A stretch of 64,000 nt of DNA from CAKVLS01 sp045651685 (GTDB lineage: Bacteria; Bacillota; Clostridia; Christensenellales; UBA1242). A model generated the notes under the pieces. It was not told where the DNA came from and made no database searches. It saw only the letters and a program-made list of their open reading frames with translations. Shown in pieces: positions 33,545 to 41,648 of this stretch (position 1 is the first letter of the stretch; the number at the start of each line of letters is the position of its first letter). The translations under genes and the position numbers were made by a program. Location of the stretch: contig JAZRSV010000019.1 in assembly GCA_045651685.1 (NCBI GenBank), forward strand, positions 40,354 through 104,353, written 5' to 3'.

Positions 33545-35131
33545 ATGTCATTTTTTGATGTATTTCTAAATGTATTAGCAGTTTTAGGAATAATTGCACT
33601 TGGTGCTTTTATTATCGTATTTTTGTCAGATTTGCTAATTTCTGTTATTGACAATTCTAACGGTATTTTCTTCAAACGCAAAAAAACTAACAACACTCCA
33701 AGAGAAGACTATTCTCGTCCAAAGATGTTAAAAAATGCTCCAGAAGAAGAATATGAACAAATTACTTATCAAGCTCCACAACAACCTGTTGTTCAAGAAC
33801 TAAAGAGAGAAGAGGTAAAACAACAAGAAGTTGTTGTTACTCCTGTTCGTGCTAGAGCTCAAGAACAAGGCTTTGATGGTATTGATTATGAAAAAGCACG
33901 CGAAGAAGAACAACTTTTGGCAAGATCAAAGGCTCCTTCTAAACAACAAGTGACTGCAGAACAAGAAAAAAATGCAGAAAGATTAAGAATAATCGAACAA
34001 AGAAGAAGAGAATACGAAGAAGCTCAAAAAGCTAAAGAAGTAGTTGTAGAAGAAGAAGCTGAAGTTGATGAAGAAGACATCAACAGCATCATTGCAGAAG
34101 TTTCTAAAGAAAGTGTAAAAGAAATCGAAAAAGAAGCTAAATTAAGAGCAGAGCAAGAAGCTCAAGAAAAACTTGCTAAAGCAGAACAACTAGCTCAAGA
34201 GAAGTTGGCTAAAGCAGAACAAGAGGCAGAAGAAAAACTAGCAAAAGCAGAGAAAGAAACTCAAGAAAAGCTAGAAAAAGCAAGATTAGAAGCTCAACAA
34301 GAAGCTGAAAGAAAATTGCAAGAGCAAGCATCTCAAGAAAAACAAAAACTTTCTGACGAAATCGAAGAGTTAAAGAGACAACTTGCAGAAGCAAATTCTC
34401 AAGTAGTAAGCCTAACAAAACAAATCGAAGAAACCCCAGAAAGAGAAACAATAGTTGCTGGTGCACTTTCTCGTGAAGAAATAGAAGAAAAATTAGTTGT
34501 ATTAAGACAACGCTTAAAAGAAAACGAAAAAGAACTTTCTATTAACAAAAAAGATTATATGCCACTTCGTAGAGTTAATGCTACTCTAGAAAGCGATAAG
34601 AAAAAGTTAAGAAGAAAAGAAGCTATCGTAGCAAAACAAAAAGTGTTGCTATATGGCGTTAACAACTATGTTGATATCGACGAAGAAAAAGCTAAAAAAT
34701 TGGCCGAAGATCTAGACCTACTAGAAGGTTTGAGATTGTCTGTTCAACACTGCGAAGAAGTTATGGCAGCTAATAAAGACAGATTCCCAATTCTAGAAAA
34801 AACAAACAAAATCTTGAAAAAGAATGTAGAAGATATCAAGAGCGACATTGCAGAACTAGAGGCAGAACTTGCAGAACTAGATGACGCAGACGATACTACA
34901 GATACAGTAGATGTTGATGTAGATGCAGATGTTGCTGTAGAAGCTCAACCAGTAGAAGAACAACCTGTTGTAGAAGAAGTAGCAGCAGAAGAACCTGTTG
35001 CAGAAGCAGTTGTTGAAGAAGAGACAGCTAAAGAACCTGCAAAAAAAGCTAAAAAAATAATAATTGATGATGACGATGATGATATCGACATCGATAGCAT
35101 TATTAACGAAATAGCTAACAACAATAAGTAA
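33545..35131 (+). CDS. Membrane-anchored coiled-coil protein, unknown
   Basis: A 528-residue protein. One hydrophobic helix at about 8-32, then a charged linker, then long coiled coil. Residues about 200-260 hold a repeated A-Q-E-K-L-A-K-A-E-Q unit. The C-terminal 100 residues are strongly acidic (V-E-E-E-V-A-A-E-E) and end in K-K-I-I-I-D-D-D-D-D-D-I-D-I. No enzyme motif. It may be a scaffold or cell-shape or envelope factor. AGGAGG at 33532-33537 precedes ATG. Confidence 0.65.
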   Translation: MSFFDVFLNVLAVLGIIALGAFIIVFLSDLLISVIDNSNGIFFKRKKTNNTPREDYSRPKMLKNAPEEEYEQITYQAPQQPVVQELKREEVKQQEVVVTPVRARAQEQGFDGIDYEKAREEEQLLARSKAPSKQQVTAEQEKNAERLRIIEQRRREYEEAQKAKEVVVEEEAEVDEEDINSIIAEVSKESVKEIEKEAKLRAEQEAQEKLAKAEQLAQEKLAKAEQEAEEKLAKAEKETQEKLEKARLEAQQEAERKLQEQASQEKQKLSDEIEELKRQLAEANSQVVSLTKQIEETPERETIVAGALSREEIEEKLVVLRQRLKENEKELSINKKDYMPLRRVNATLESDKKKLRRKEAIVAKQKVLLYGVNNYVDIDEEKAKKLAEDLDLLEGLRLSVQHCEEVMAANKDRFPILEKTNKILKKNVEDIKSDIAELEAELAELDDADDTTDTVDVDVDADVAVEAQPVEEQPVVEEVAAEEPVAEAVVEEETAKEPAKKAKKIIIDDDDDDIDIDSIINEIANNNK

Positions 35132-35137
35132 TAAAAA

Positions 35138-35169
35138 AAACACATCACATATTGTGGTGTGTTTTTTTT
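35138..35169 (+). terminator. Terminator after the coiled-coil gene
   Basis: Stem AAACACATCACA/TGTGGTGTGTTT (one T-G pair), loop TAT, then eight Ts. Confidence 0.85.
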
Positions 35170-35252
35170 GTTGTAAAAAAATATTTTGATACTTTCAAAT
35201 GCTAGTTAAATATTTTTTGATATGGTAATATAATATATGTAAGGACTTTATA

Positions 35253-36110
35253 ATGTTTAACATATTTGCAAAAAGACATAACAAACATAAAAATGTAAAA
35301 ATAGGACTTTCGCTTGGTGGTGGTGCAACAAGAGGTTTTGCACATCTAGGCGCACTAAAAGCTTTTGAAGAAGCTGGCATAACTTTTGACTATGTTGCTG
35401 GTACTAGTGCGGGTAGCTTGGTTGGTGCTTTGTATAGTGCTGGGTTAACATATGAACAAATGTACACTATTGCAAAAGACCTTAAAGTAAAAGATATTAA
35501 AAACAGTAAGGTGTTTTTTGTGCCATCAAAAACGACAGGATTGCAAAATGTTTTGCACTCTGCGATAGGCAATATTAACTTTAGTCAATTAAAAAGACCT
35601 TTTGCAGCAGTAGCTGTAGACCTTATTAGTGGTGACGAAGTTGTCATAACCAGGGGTAATGTGGCAAAAGCTGTAGCAGGTAGTTGCGCAGTGCCTGGTT
35701 TTTTTGAACCTGTCGAGTTTGAAAACATGAGACTTGCTGATGGTGGCTTGCAAAACAACATACCTTCGGATGTTTTGAGATTATATGGCTGCGACTATGT
35801 TATTGCTATCGATGTTAATTCTACACGAGGTCAAGGTACTAACTCAACCAAGCTTATTGATGTGCTTGCCGCATCTTTGCGTATAGTTATGAAAAGTAAT
35901 AGTGTAAAAGGCTATATTAATGCTGATATTGTTATACAACCAGACACAAAGCGTTTTAAGTCAACCAAGATAGAGGGAGCTGAAGATATGATCGAAGAAG
36001 GTTATGTCGCAGTAAAAGAGCGCTTGCCAGAGATTATGCGTTTGATTAGTAAAAAACCTCGAAAAAAGAAAAGTTGCTATAACGAAATAAACCCACCAAC
36101 TATTATATAA
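35253..36110 (+). CDS. Patatin-like phospholipase
   Basis: A 285-residue protein of the RssA/patatin group. Oxyanion loop G-G-G-A-T-R-G at 22-28, nucleophile Ser52 in G-T-S-A-G, and Asp163 in D-G-G complete a Ser-Asp dyad. N-terminal basic stretch, no signal peptide, so probably cytosolic and possibly membrane-peripheral. Substrate unknown. Basic C-terminal tail (K-K-P-R-K-K-K). The next gene starts 20 bases on behind AAAGGAG. Confidence 0.85.
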   Translation: MFNIFAKRHNKHKNVKIGLSLGGGATRGFAHLGALKAFEEAGITFDYVAGTSAGSLVGALYSAGLTYEQMYTIAKDLKVKDIKNSKVFFVPSKTTGLQNVLHSAIGNINFSQLKRPFAAVAVDLISGDEVVITRGNVAKAVAGSCAVPGFFEPVEFENMRLADGGLQNNIPSDVLRLYGCDYVIAIDVNSTRGQGTNSTKLIDVLAASLRIVMKSNSVKGYINADIVIQPDTKRFKSTKIEGAEDMIEEGYVAVKERLPEIMRLISKKPRKKKSCYNEINPPTII

Positions 36111-36130
36111 AACAAAGGAGAAAAACTTTT

Positions 36131-37243
36131 TTGGATAAGAAAAAGAAACTTGCGATAAAAATAACAATATTCTTTTTGGTAGTGGCTGCTTTTGCGGTTA
36201 GTATGTTGTTTACTAAACAGATAGAAGCATTTATTAACCCTAGTCCAAAGCTTGGTGATCCAGAAAGTGTAGTTGTTAAAGAAACTGATATTCAGATACA
36301 CTTTGTTGCTGTAGGACAGGCAGACTGTACTGTTATAGAGTTGCCTGATAATAAGATATTGATGATAGATACTGGTACAAGTAGTAGTTTTCCTTCATTA
36401 CGAAATTATCTTAACACAAATGTATTTGACAACCCTATTTACGACAATACAATACATTATCTTATTCTTACACATACAGATGCAGACCATGTTGGTGGTG
36501 GCTTGGGGGTATTAACCACATATAATATAGAGACTGTCTATAGACCTAACGAAACAGTGCCATCTACATCTCAAACTTGGACAAACACTGCACAAGCAAT
36601 AGAACAATATGCAAAAACTATAATATACACAAGCAAAAATACTCCTTCTATAACATACGATGATCCAAAGGGTGTTATAAAAGATTATGATTTTAGTTTT
36701 TATGGTCCTATAAAAACCAGTTATAGTGATAACAATGACTATTCTCCAGTTATGATTTTTACAATCGGTACAAAAACATTTATGTTTACTGGAGATGCTA
36801 GTTCGGAGATAGAGCAAGAAGTATTAAACTATTATGCAGACAAGGCCTTTATGGATATTGATGTTCTAAAAGTTGGTCACCATGGTAGCAAATATTCTAG
36901 TTGTAACGAATTTTTGCAAGCGACCACTCCTAAATTTGCAATAATAAGTTGTGGGGCGGGTAATAGTTATGGTCATCCTCACGAAGATGCTCTAAATAGA
37001 TTGATGGGGATAGGTGCTAAAATTCTTCGTACAGATACGCAAGGTAGTATACTTGCCTTTATCACAGACAATGGTGAGCTAAACTTTGATGCCAAAGGGG
37101 TAAAATATAGAGCAGAATTTTATGAGAATGCAGATTATTATATCGAATGGTGGTATTGCGGATTAACTATAGTTGTCGCAGTAGGTTCTGCACTGTTTAT
37201 TAGAAAAGGTAGTGGCAGAAAATATAAAAGAACAGATAGGTAA
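36131..37243 (+). CDS. ComEC/Rec2-like metallo-beta-lactamase-fold protein
   Basis: A 370-residue protein. N-terminal membrane helix (about 9-28), MBL domain with H-F-V-A-V-G-Q-A-D, metal motif H115-T-D-A-D-H120 and H250-H251-G-S-K, then a C-terminal hydrophobic segment (about 340-358) and basic tail. This matches the soluble domain of ComEC without its competence membrane domain. It would place the active site outside the cell. Start is TTG, 11 bases from AAAGGAG. It may be an extracellular nuclease or hydrolase. Confidence 0.8.
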   Translation: MDKKKKLAIKITIFFLVVAAFAVSMLFTKQIEAFINPSPKLGDPESVVVKETDIQIHFVAVGQADCTVIELPDNKILMIDTGTSSSFPSLRNYLNTNVFDNPIYDNTIHYLILTHTDADHVGGGLGVLTTYNIETVYRPNETVPSTSQTWTNTAQAIEQYAKTIIYTSKNTPSITYDDPKGVIKDYDFSFYGPIKTSYSDNNDYSPVMIFTIGTKTFMFTGDASSEIEQEVLNYYADKAFMDIDVLKVGHHGSKYSSCNEFLQATTPKFAIISCGAGNSYGHPHEDALNRLMGIGAKILRTDTQGSILAFITDNGELNFDAKGVKYRAEFYENADYYIEWWYCGLTIVVAVGSALFIRKGSGRKYKRTDR

Positions 37244-37250
37244 AAAAGAC

Positions 37251-37281
37251 AAAAAGAACCAAATTATTTTGGTTCTTTTTT
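37251..37281 (+). terminator. Terminator after the MBL gene
   Basis: Stem AAAAAGAACCAAA paired with TTTGGTTCTTTTT around a short loop, ending in Ts. Confidence 0.85.
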
Positions 37282-37360
37282 GTATACTATAAATATTTAT
37301 TTTGAAAAAACTGCAAATAATGCTATTATTTTAGTATATAAGTATTTTGCTGGAGGTCGT

Positions 37361-37876
37361 ATGAAATTTAACATAACCAGTGTTTGTTTTCTTAATGATT
37401 ATAACAAGCAAGTTTGCACAACAGTTTCGGACAAACTAGATTTTTATTATGCTGATGTTAATGATTTTTTAGAGTTTAACATGGTTAATGCCAACGAAGT
37501 TATTAGCTTGTGTGGTGTAGAGTATTTAGAAAAGTTAGAAACAGACAGTGTAAAAAATGTTGCTTCGTTTGAAAATGCCGTTATTTCTATAGAGCCAAGA
37601 CTTTTTGTTAACAAAAAAAATAGCGACAGTCTTAAAAAAAATGGCTTGATAATTTATGTAAAAATGCCAAAAAAATTGTATGCTGACCAAATAGCAAAAC
37701 AAAAAAAAGACAAGCAAGATGAGATGTTAAACATTCTAAATGTTTATGACGACTATGACAACATTTGCAGCAAAAATGCAGATATAATTTTAGAGTGCAA
37801 AAACATTAACGAAAAGGCTTTGAGCAGAAAGATGTTAAAGCATATCAAAATGTATTTTACAGACAACAAATTATAA
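37361..37876 (+). CDS. Shikimate-kinase-like protein lacking the Walker A motif
   Basis: A 171-residue protein close in length to shikimate kinase. Order of segments fits that fold: residues 5-35 match the P-loop strand and helix, but F-L-N-D-Y-N-K-Q replaces G-x-x-G-x-G-K-S; then the D-V-N-D-F-L-E-F segment where D-x-D-x-x-I-E is expected; then a strand-glycine part and N-S-D-S-L-K-K-N-G-L-I-I-Y-V (for n-x-x-x-L-x-x-G-x-V-v-y-L), and Y-D-D-Y-D-N-I-C-S-K-N-A-D near the end. If right it cannot bind ATP normally. Directly upstream of tkt (23 bases), GGAGG before ATG. Confidence 0.5.
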   Translation: MKFNITSVCFLNDYNKQVCTTVSDKLDFYYADVNDFLEFNMVNANEVISLCGVEYLEKLETDSVKNVASFENAVISIEPRLFVNKKNSDSLKKNGLIIYVKMPKKLYADQIAKQKKDKQDEMLNILNVYDDYDNICSKNADIILECKNINEKALSRKMLKHIKMYFTDNKL

Positions 37877-37899
37877 TAAAAATTGTTTAAGAGGTTTGT

Positions 37900-39870
37900 A
37901 TGGAAAATTTAGTTGTAAATTATTTGAGAGTTAATTCTATTAATATGATTGCCGAAGCCAACTCTGGTCATCCAGGTATATGTTTGGGTGCGGCGCCAAT
38001 AATGTATACAATTTATAAAAATGCTTTTATCAATCCAGAAGATCCAAAGTTCTTTAATCGTGACCGCATAATCATGTCTGCTGGTCATGGCAGCGCTTTG
38101 GTTTATTCTACTTTGGGCGCATATGGGTTTGGGCTTACAGAAAAGGATTATAAGGGTTTTAGAAAATTAGGTACAAATACTCCTGGACACCCAGAATATG
38201 GCGTTACAAGCGGCGTAGACGCCACCACAGGCCCTTTAGGACAAGGTGTTGCCAATGCTGTTGGTATGGCTATAGCAGAAAGAAACCTTGCAGCAAAATT
38301 TAATGTAAGTGGTTTTGATATAGTAGACCACTATACATATTGTTTGTGTGGTGATGGTTGCCTTATGGAGGGCGTAGCTCAAGAGGCAATAAGTCTTGCA
38401 GGCAACTTAAAATTAAACAAATTAATTTTGTTTTATGATGATAACAATATAACTATACAAGGCAAGCGCACTCTTGCAAATAGCGAAGATTCAAGTGCCA
38501 AGTTTGAGGCGATGGGTTGGAGTGTTTTGCATGTAGAAGATGGCAATGATTTGGTTGCACTTCAAAGAGCTCTTGATAATGCAAAAAAGAGCAAAGACAA
38601 ACCAACAGTTATTATTGTAAAAACACATATTGGTTTTGGTAGCGAACTACAAGATAACGAAAAATGCCATGGCAACCCTTTTAAGAAAGAACAAATAGAA
38701 GTTATCAAGCAAAATTTGGGATATGACTATCCAGATTGGACTATACCAAAAGCTGCTCAAAAGATACTTGATAGCCAACTAAAACAAAAGAAAAAACAAT
38801 ATGCGGCATACAAAAAACTTGTAGCAAAGTACGAAAAGAAATGTGGTGCATCTAGCAGCAATCTTGCTTTATATCAAAGCAAAGATTTGACCAATGTGAC
38901 ATCTATTGTTGGTCAAGACAAATCACGCTTTGACAAAGCTATGAGCACAAGAGATATTGGTGGTATTGTTCTTAATGATATAGCACAACATGTGCCTAAT
39001 ATGTTGGGTGGTTGTGCAGATGTCACTTCTTCTACTAGGGTAGAGATAATAGATGGTGGTGTATTTAGCTCACAAAATCCAGCTGGCAAAAACATATACT
39101 TTGGTATAAGAGAACATGCTATGGGCAGTATCTGCAATGGTATTGCACTTCATGGTGGCCTAAACACTTTTTGCTCTACATATTTAGCATTCGAAAACTA
39201 TATGACACCTAGCGTAAGAATGAGTGCTTTGAGTGGTTTGCCTGTGACATATGTGTTTACTCATGATAGCATAGCAGCAGGCGAAGATGGCCCAACCCAT
39301 CAACCTATTGAGCAAATAGCTACTTTGCGTGCTATGCCTAATATTAATGTGTTTAGACCGTTTAACTACAACGAAGTTGCTTTTGCATATCAAACAGCTT
39401 TGCGTAGCGAGTGCCCTACAGCAATACTACTTACTAGACAATCTGTAGAGCCAAACCATACTCTAAACAAAGATATGGACAAAGGTGCATATGTTATTGC
39501 TAAAGCAAAATCACCAAAAGTGACTTTGGTTGGATCTGGTAGCGAAGTAGATATTTTGCTAAAAGCACAAAAATTATTAAAAGACAAAAAGATAGAGGCA
39601 AATGTTGTTAGTATGCTTTGTGAAGAACTTTTTGATGCTCAAGCAGATTCTTACAAAAACAAAGTTATTAATCCAAAAACACTTGTTGTCACTATGGAGG
39701 CAAGCAGTGATAATATGTGGTATAAGTATGCAACCAACACAAATTGTGCAATTTTGCAAAAACAATTTGGAGCATCTGGCAATTACAAAGAGGTTTATAA
39801 ACACTTTGGTTTTACTGAAGATAGAGTAGTGCAAACCGTACTTGATAATATAAAAGCAGTAAAAAAATAA
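37900..39870 (+). CDS. tkt: Transketolase
   Basis: A 656-residue thiamine-diphosphate enzyme transferring two-carbon units between sugar phosphates; one product is erythrose 4-phosphate, the shikimate precursor. N-terminal S-G-H-P-G, the TPP motif G-D-G-C-L-M-E-G with D-D-N-N-I-T-I, and in the middle H-D-S-I-A-A-G-E-D-G-P-T-H-Q-P-I-E are present. Near-normal length. Probably co-transcribed with the gene before it. Confidence 0.97.
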   Translation: MENLVVNYLRVNSINMIAEANSGHPGICLGAAPIMYTIYKNAFINPEDPKFFNRDRIIMSAGHGSALVYSTLGAYGFGLTEKDYKGFRKLGTNTPGHPEYGVTSGVDATTGPLGQGVANAVGMAIAERNLAAKFNVSGFDIVDHYTYCLCGDGCLMEGVAQEAISLAGNLKLNKLILFYDDNNITIQGKRTLANSEDSSAKFEAMGWSVLHVEDGNDLVALQRALDNAKKSKDKPTVIIVKTHIGFGSELQDNEKCHGNPFKKEQIEVIKQNLGYDYPDWTIPKAAQKILDSQLKQKKKQYAAYKKLVAKYEKKCGASSSNLALYQSKDLTNVTSIVGQDKSRFDKAMSTRDIGGIVLNDIAQHVPNMLGGCADVTSSTRVEIIDGGVFSSQNPAGKNIYFGIREHAMGSICNGIALHGGLNTFCSTYLAFENYMTPSVRMSALSGLPVTYVFTHDSIAAGEDGPTHQPIEQIATLRAMPNINVFRPFNYNEVAFAYQTALRSECPTAILLTRQSVEPNHTLNKDMDKGAYVIAKAKSPKVTLVGSGSEVDILLKAQKLLKDKKIEANVVSMLCEELFDAQADSYKNKVINPKTLVVTMEASSDNMWYKYATNTNCAILQKQFGASGNYKEVYKHFGFTEDRVVQTVLDNIKAVKK

Positions 39871-39911
39871 TAAATAATAATTTTGCAAAAAAAAACATAA
39901 TTTATATATAT

Positions 39912-39953
39912 AAAACAATTATTGCAAATTAGTTCTAAAAAAATAATTGTTTT
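39912..39953 (+). repeat. Perfect 12-bp inverted repeat after tkt
   Basis: AAAACAATTATT (39912-39923) and AATAATTGTTTT (39942-39953), separated by 18 bases. No T-tract follows; the real terminator comes next. Could be an operator-like site or an RNA stem. Confidence 0.5.
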
Positions 39954-39956
39954 ACT

Positions 39957-39997
39957 TAAAAAGTAGCCGTGACGATTCGCGGCTACTTTTTTATTTT
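39957..39997 (+). terminator. Terminator after tkt
   Basis: Stem AAAGTAGCCG/CGGCTACTTT with a ten-base loop, then Ts. Confidence 0.85.
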
Positions 39998-40089
39998 TTA
40001 TTATAAAAATACTTTTTATGATACTTTGTTTGACAACAAATAAAATAATATGTCATTATAAATGTATTAAAAAAAGGGGGATAAAATAA

Positions 40090-40671
40090 ATGTTAAAAAT
40101 AAGAACTATATTGTTTTTGGTATTAGCAGTAACTGTCGGTGGTGTATACGCTGCATGGAGCTATCCAGTTGCTACTACTAATTATGCTACAGAGTTTGAG
40201 GTAGCTATTGAAGTAGAAGATGCGGTGTCAACAGGTATAATAGCAAGTACGCAAGTTCATACTTATGACTCTAGAGTAATAATAAGCAAGAGTGAAGCAA
40301 ACAATTTTCCTACTATTTCTTTATATGGAGAACTTGATTTAGAAATCAATTTGGTTGAAGGCGCAAATGTTGAAGATAAAACCTTTTATCTGTATGGCTC
40401 TTTAGAAAATGTTTCAAATGTAAAAAATAAAAATGGTGACGAAGTTATTTGTGTTGATTCTTATGAAATCCGCTTGTCAGAGTTTAGTTTTTCAGGAGAA
40501 AATTATACTTATGTAACTTTTAATCTTAATTCGCTTGATACTGGTGACAATATATATGTTAATTATAATGTTATAGATCCTTTAGATACATATGAACAAT
40601 ATCAAGAGTTTGTGGATTTGTTCGATGAAGATGCAGCTCTTTCTATTAAATTATATATAAGAGAAGAATAA
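40090..40671 (+). CDS. Putative SipW-dependent exported protein
   Basis: A 193-residue protein. N-terminal signal-anchor-like helix (about 4-18) ending V-G-G-V-Y-A-A-W-S-Y, the form of SipW-type signal peptides (CalY/TasA group). The rest is strand-rich, acidic and Thr/Ser-rich, with no membrane segment. It could be a fibre or surface subunit; no identity to TasA is claimed. Twelve bases before the SipW-type peptidase. A gene like this has only been recognised by signal shape and neighbour. Confidence 0.55.
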   Translation: MLKIRTILFLVLAVTVGGVYAAWSYPVATTNYATEFEVAIEVEDAVSTGIIASTQVHTYDSRVIISKSEANNFPTISLYGELDLEINLVEGANVEDKTFYLYGSLENVSNVKNKNGDEVICVDSYEIRLSEFSFSGENYTYVTFNLNSLDTGDNIYVNYNVIDPLDTYEQYQEFVDLFDEDAALSIKLYIREE

Positions 40672-40683
40672 TAGAGTAATTTT

Positions 40684-41535
40684 ATGTTTAATATAATAAC
40701 TTATATACTTGTAGGTGTTTTGCTTATAGGTGTGTTTGGTATACTTATTTTTGAGCTAGTAAAAAAAGAAGCTAGACTTATAGCTGTTGGCGAGTATGAT
40801 TCAAAAATTCAAACAGCCTTGCCTAAACTAAAAGAAAAAAAGAGCAAAAAAAGAAGATTAATAAAATATATTATTGAGATAATTTCTCTTGTTATTATGA
40901 TTGTGCTTTTTGTTTTCGCAATAGTTATTAATGTGCATGGTATTAACAAGCCTGTCAAGAATTCTACTCTCAAGGTAGTATATTCTGACTCTATGTCAAA
41001 AAAACATCCAAACAACACCTATCTAGATAAGAACAATCTTAATAACCAGTTTAGCAAGTTTGATATGGTCATTATAGGCAAATTGCCAGCAGAAAGCGAA
41101 TTAAAGCTATATGATGTAGTGGTATACCAGGTTAATGATTCTTTGATTATACACAGAATCGTTAATATACAAACACGAGAAGTAGATGGCAAAATCGAAA
41201 CCCGATATATCTTAAAAGGTGATGCCAATAAAGATTCTGATACAAAGTCTGTGACTTATGATCAAATGCGTGGTATATATACTGGCAAAAAAGTGCCTTT
41301 TATAGGTATATTTATTATGTTTATGCAATCTCCAGCAGGTTGGATATGTTTTGGCATAATTACCCTATATATGTTTACTGATGATTATATGCAAAGAAAA
41401 CTGCTAAAAGCTTCATTAACTCGCTATAGAGAAGTGTTCGGTGAGATAGAATTAAAAGAAAAAACTGCCAAAAAAAAGCAAAAGTTTGGCAAGTTGGAAG
41501 CTAATAATAACCCTAAAGAAGAAACACCAAAGTAA
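40684..41535 (+). CDS. SipW-type signal peptidase I
   Basis: A 283-residue membrane protein. Helices at about 4-24, 62-84 and near 215-240. The active serine is Ser103 (S-D-S-M), and His157 in I-I-H-R-I replaces the usual lysine, the ER/SipW type. G-D-A-N-K-D-S-D follows. It removes signal peptides of a restricted set of substrates; here the only neighbour with such a signal is at 40090. Basic C-terminal tail. Confidence 0.85.
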   Translation: MFNIITYILVGVLLIGVFGILIFELVKKEARLIAVGEYDSKIQTALPKLKEKKSKKRRLIKYIIEIISLVIMIVLFVFAIVINVHGINKPVKNSTLKVVYSDSMSKKHPNNTYLDKNNLNNQFSKFDMVIIGKLPAESELKLYDVVVYQVNDSLIIHRIVNIQTREVDGKIETRYILKGDANKDSDTKSVTYDQMRGIYTGKKVPFIGIFIMFMQSPAGWICFGIITLYMFTDDYMQRKLLKASLTRYREVFGEIELKEKTAKKKQKFGKLEANNNPKEETPK

Positions 41536-41555
41536 GCAGTAAAAAAATAATATAT

Positions 41556-41592
41556 AATAAAACCTATGTCAAAGTAGGTTTTATTTTTTTTT
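41556..41592 (+). terminator. Terminator after the SipW module
   Basis: 11-bp stem AATAAAACCTA/TAGGTTTTATT, eight-base loop, long T-tract. Confidence 0.85.
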
Positions 41593-41630
41593 GCAACAAA
41601 AAAACACTACCAAACAAGTGGTAGTGTTTT
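41588..41630 (-). terminator. Terminator of nifJ
   Basis: 12-bp stem AAAACACTACCA/TGGTAGTGTTTT (41601-41612 with 41619-41630) with a six-base loop. A-rich on the plus side, hence a T-tract for the minus-strand message; it may also stop plus-strand transcripts. Confidence 0.8.
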
Positions 41631-41648
41631 TGTTTTTATTGAAACAAA

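Noticed and set aside
33340..33696. Minus ORF over the tmRNA end
   Set aside because: It overlaps the tmRNA T-arm and the start of the coiled-coil gene.
34209..34466. Leucine-rich minus ORF
   Set aside because: It is opposite the coiled-coil repeats and only mirrors their Lys/Glu codons.
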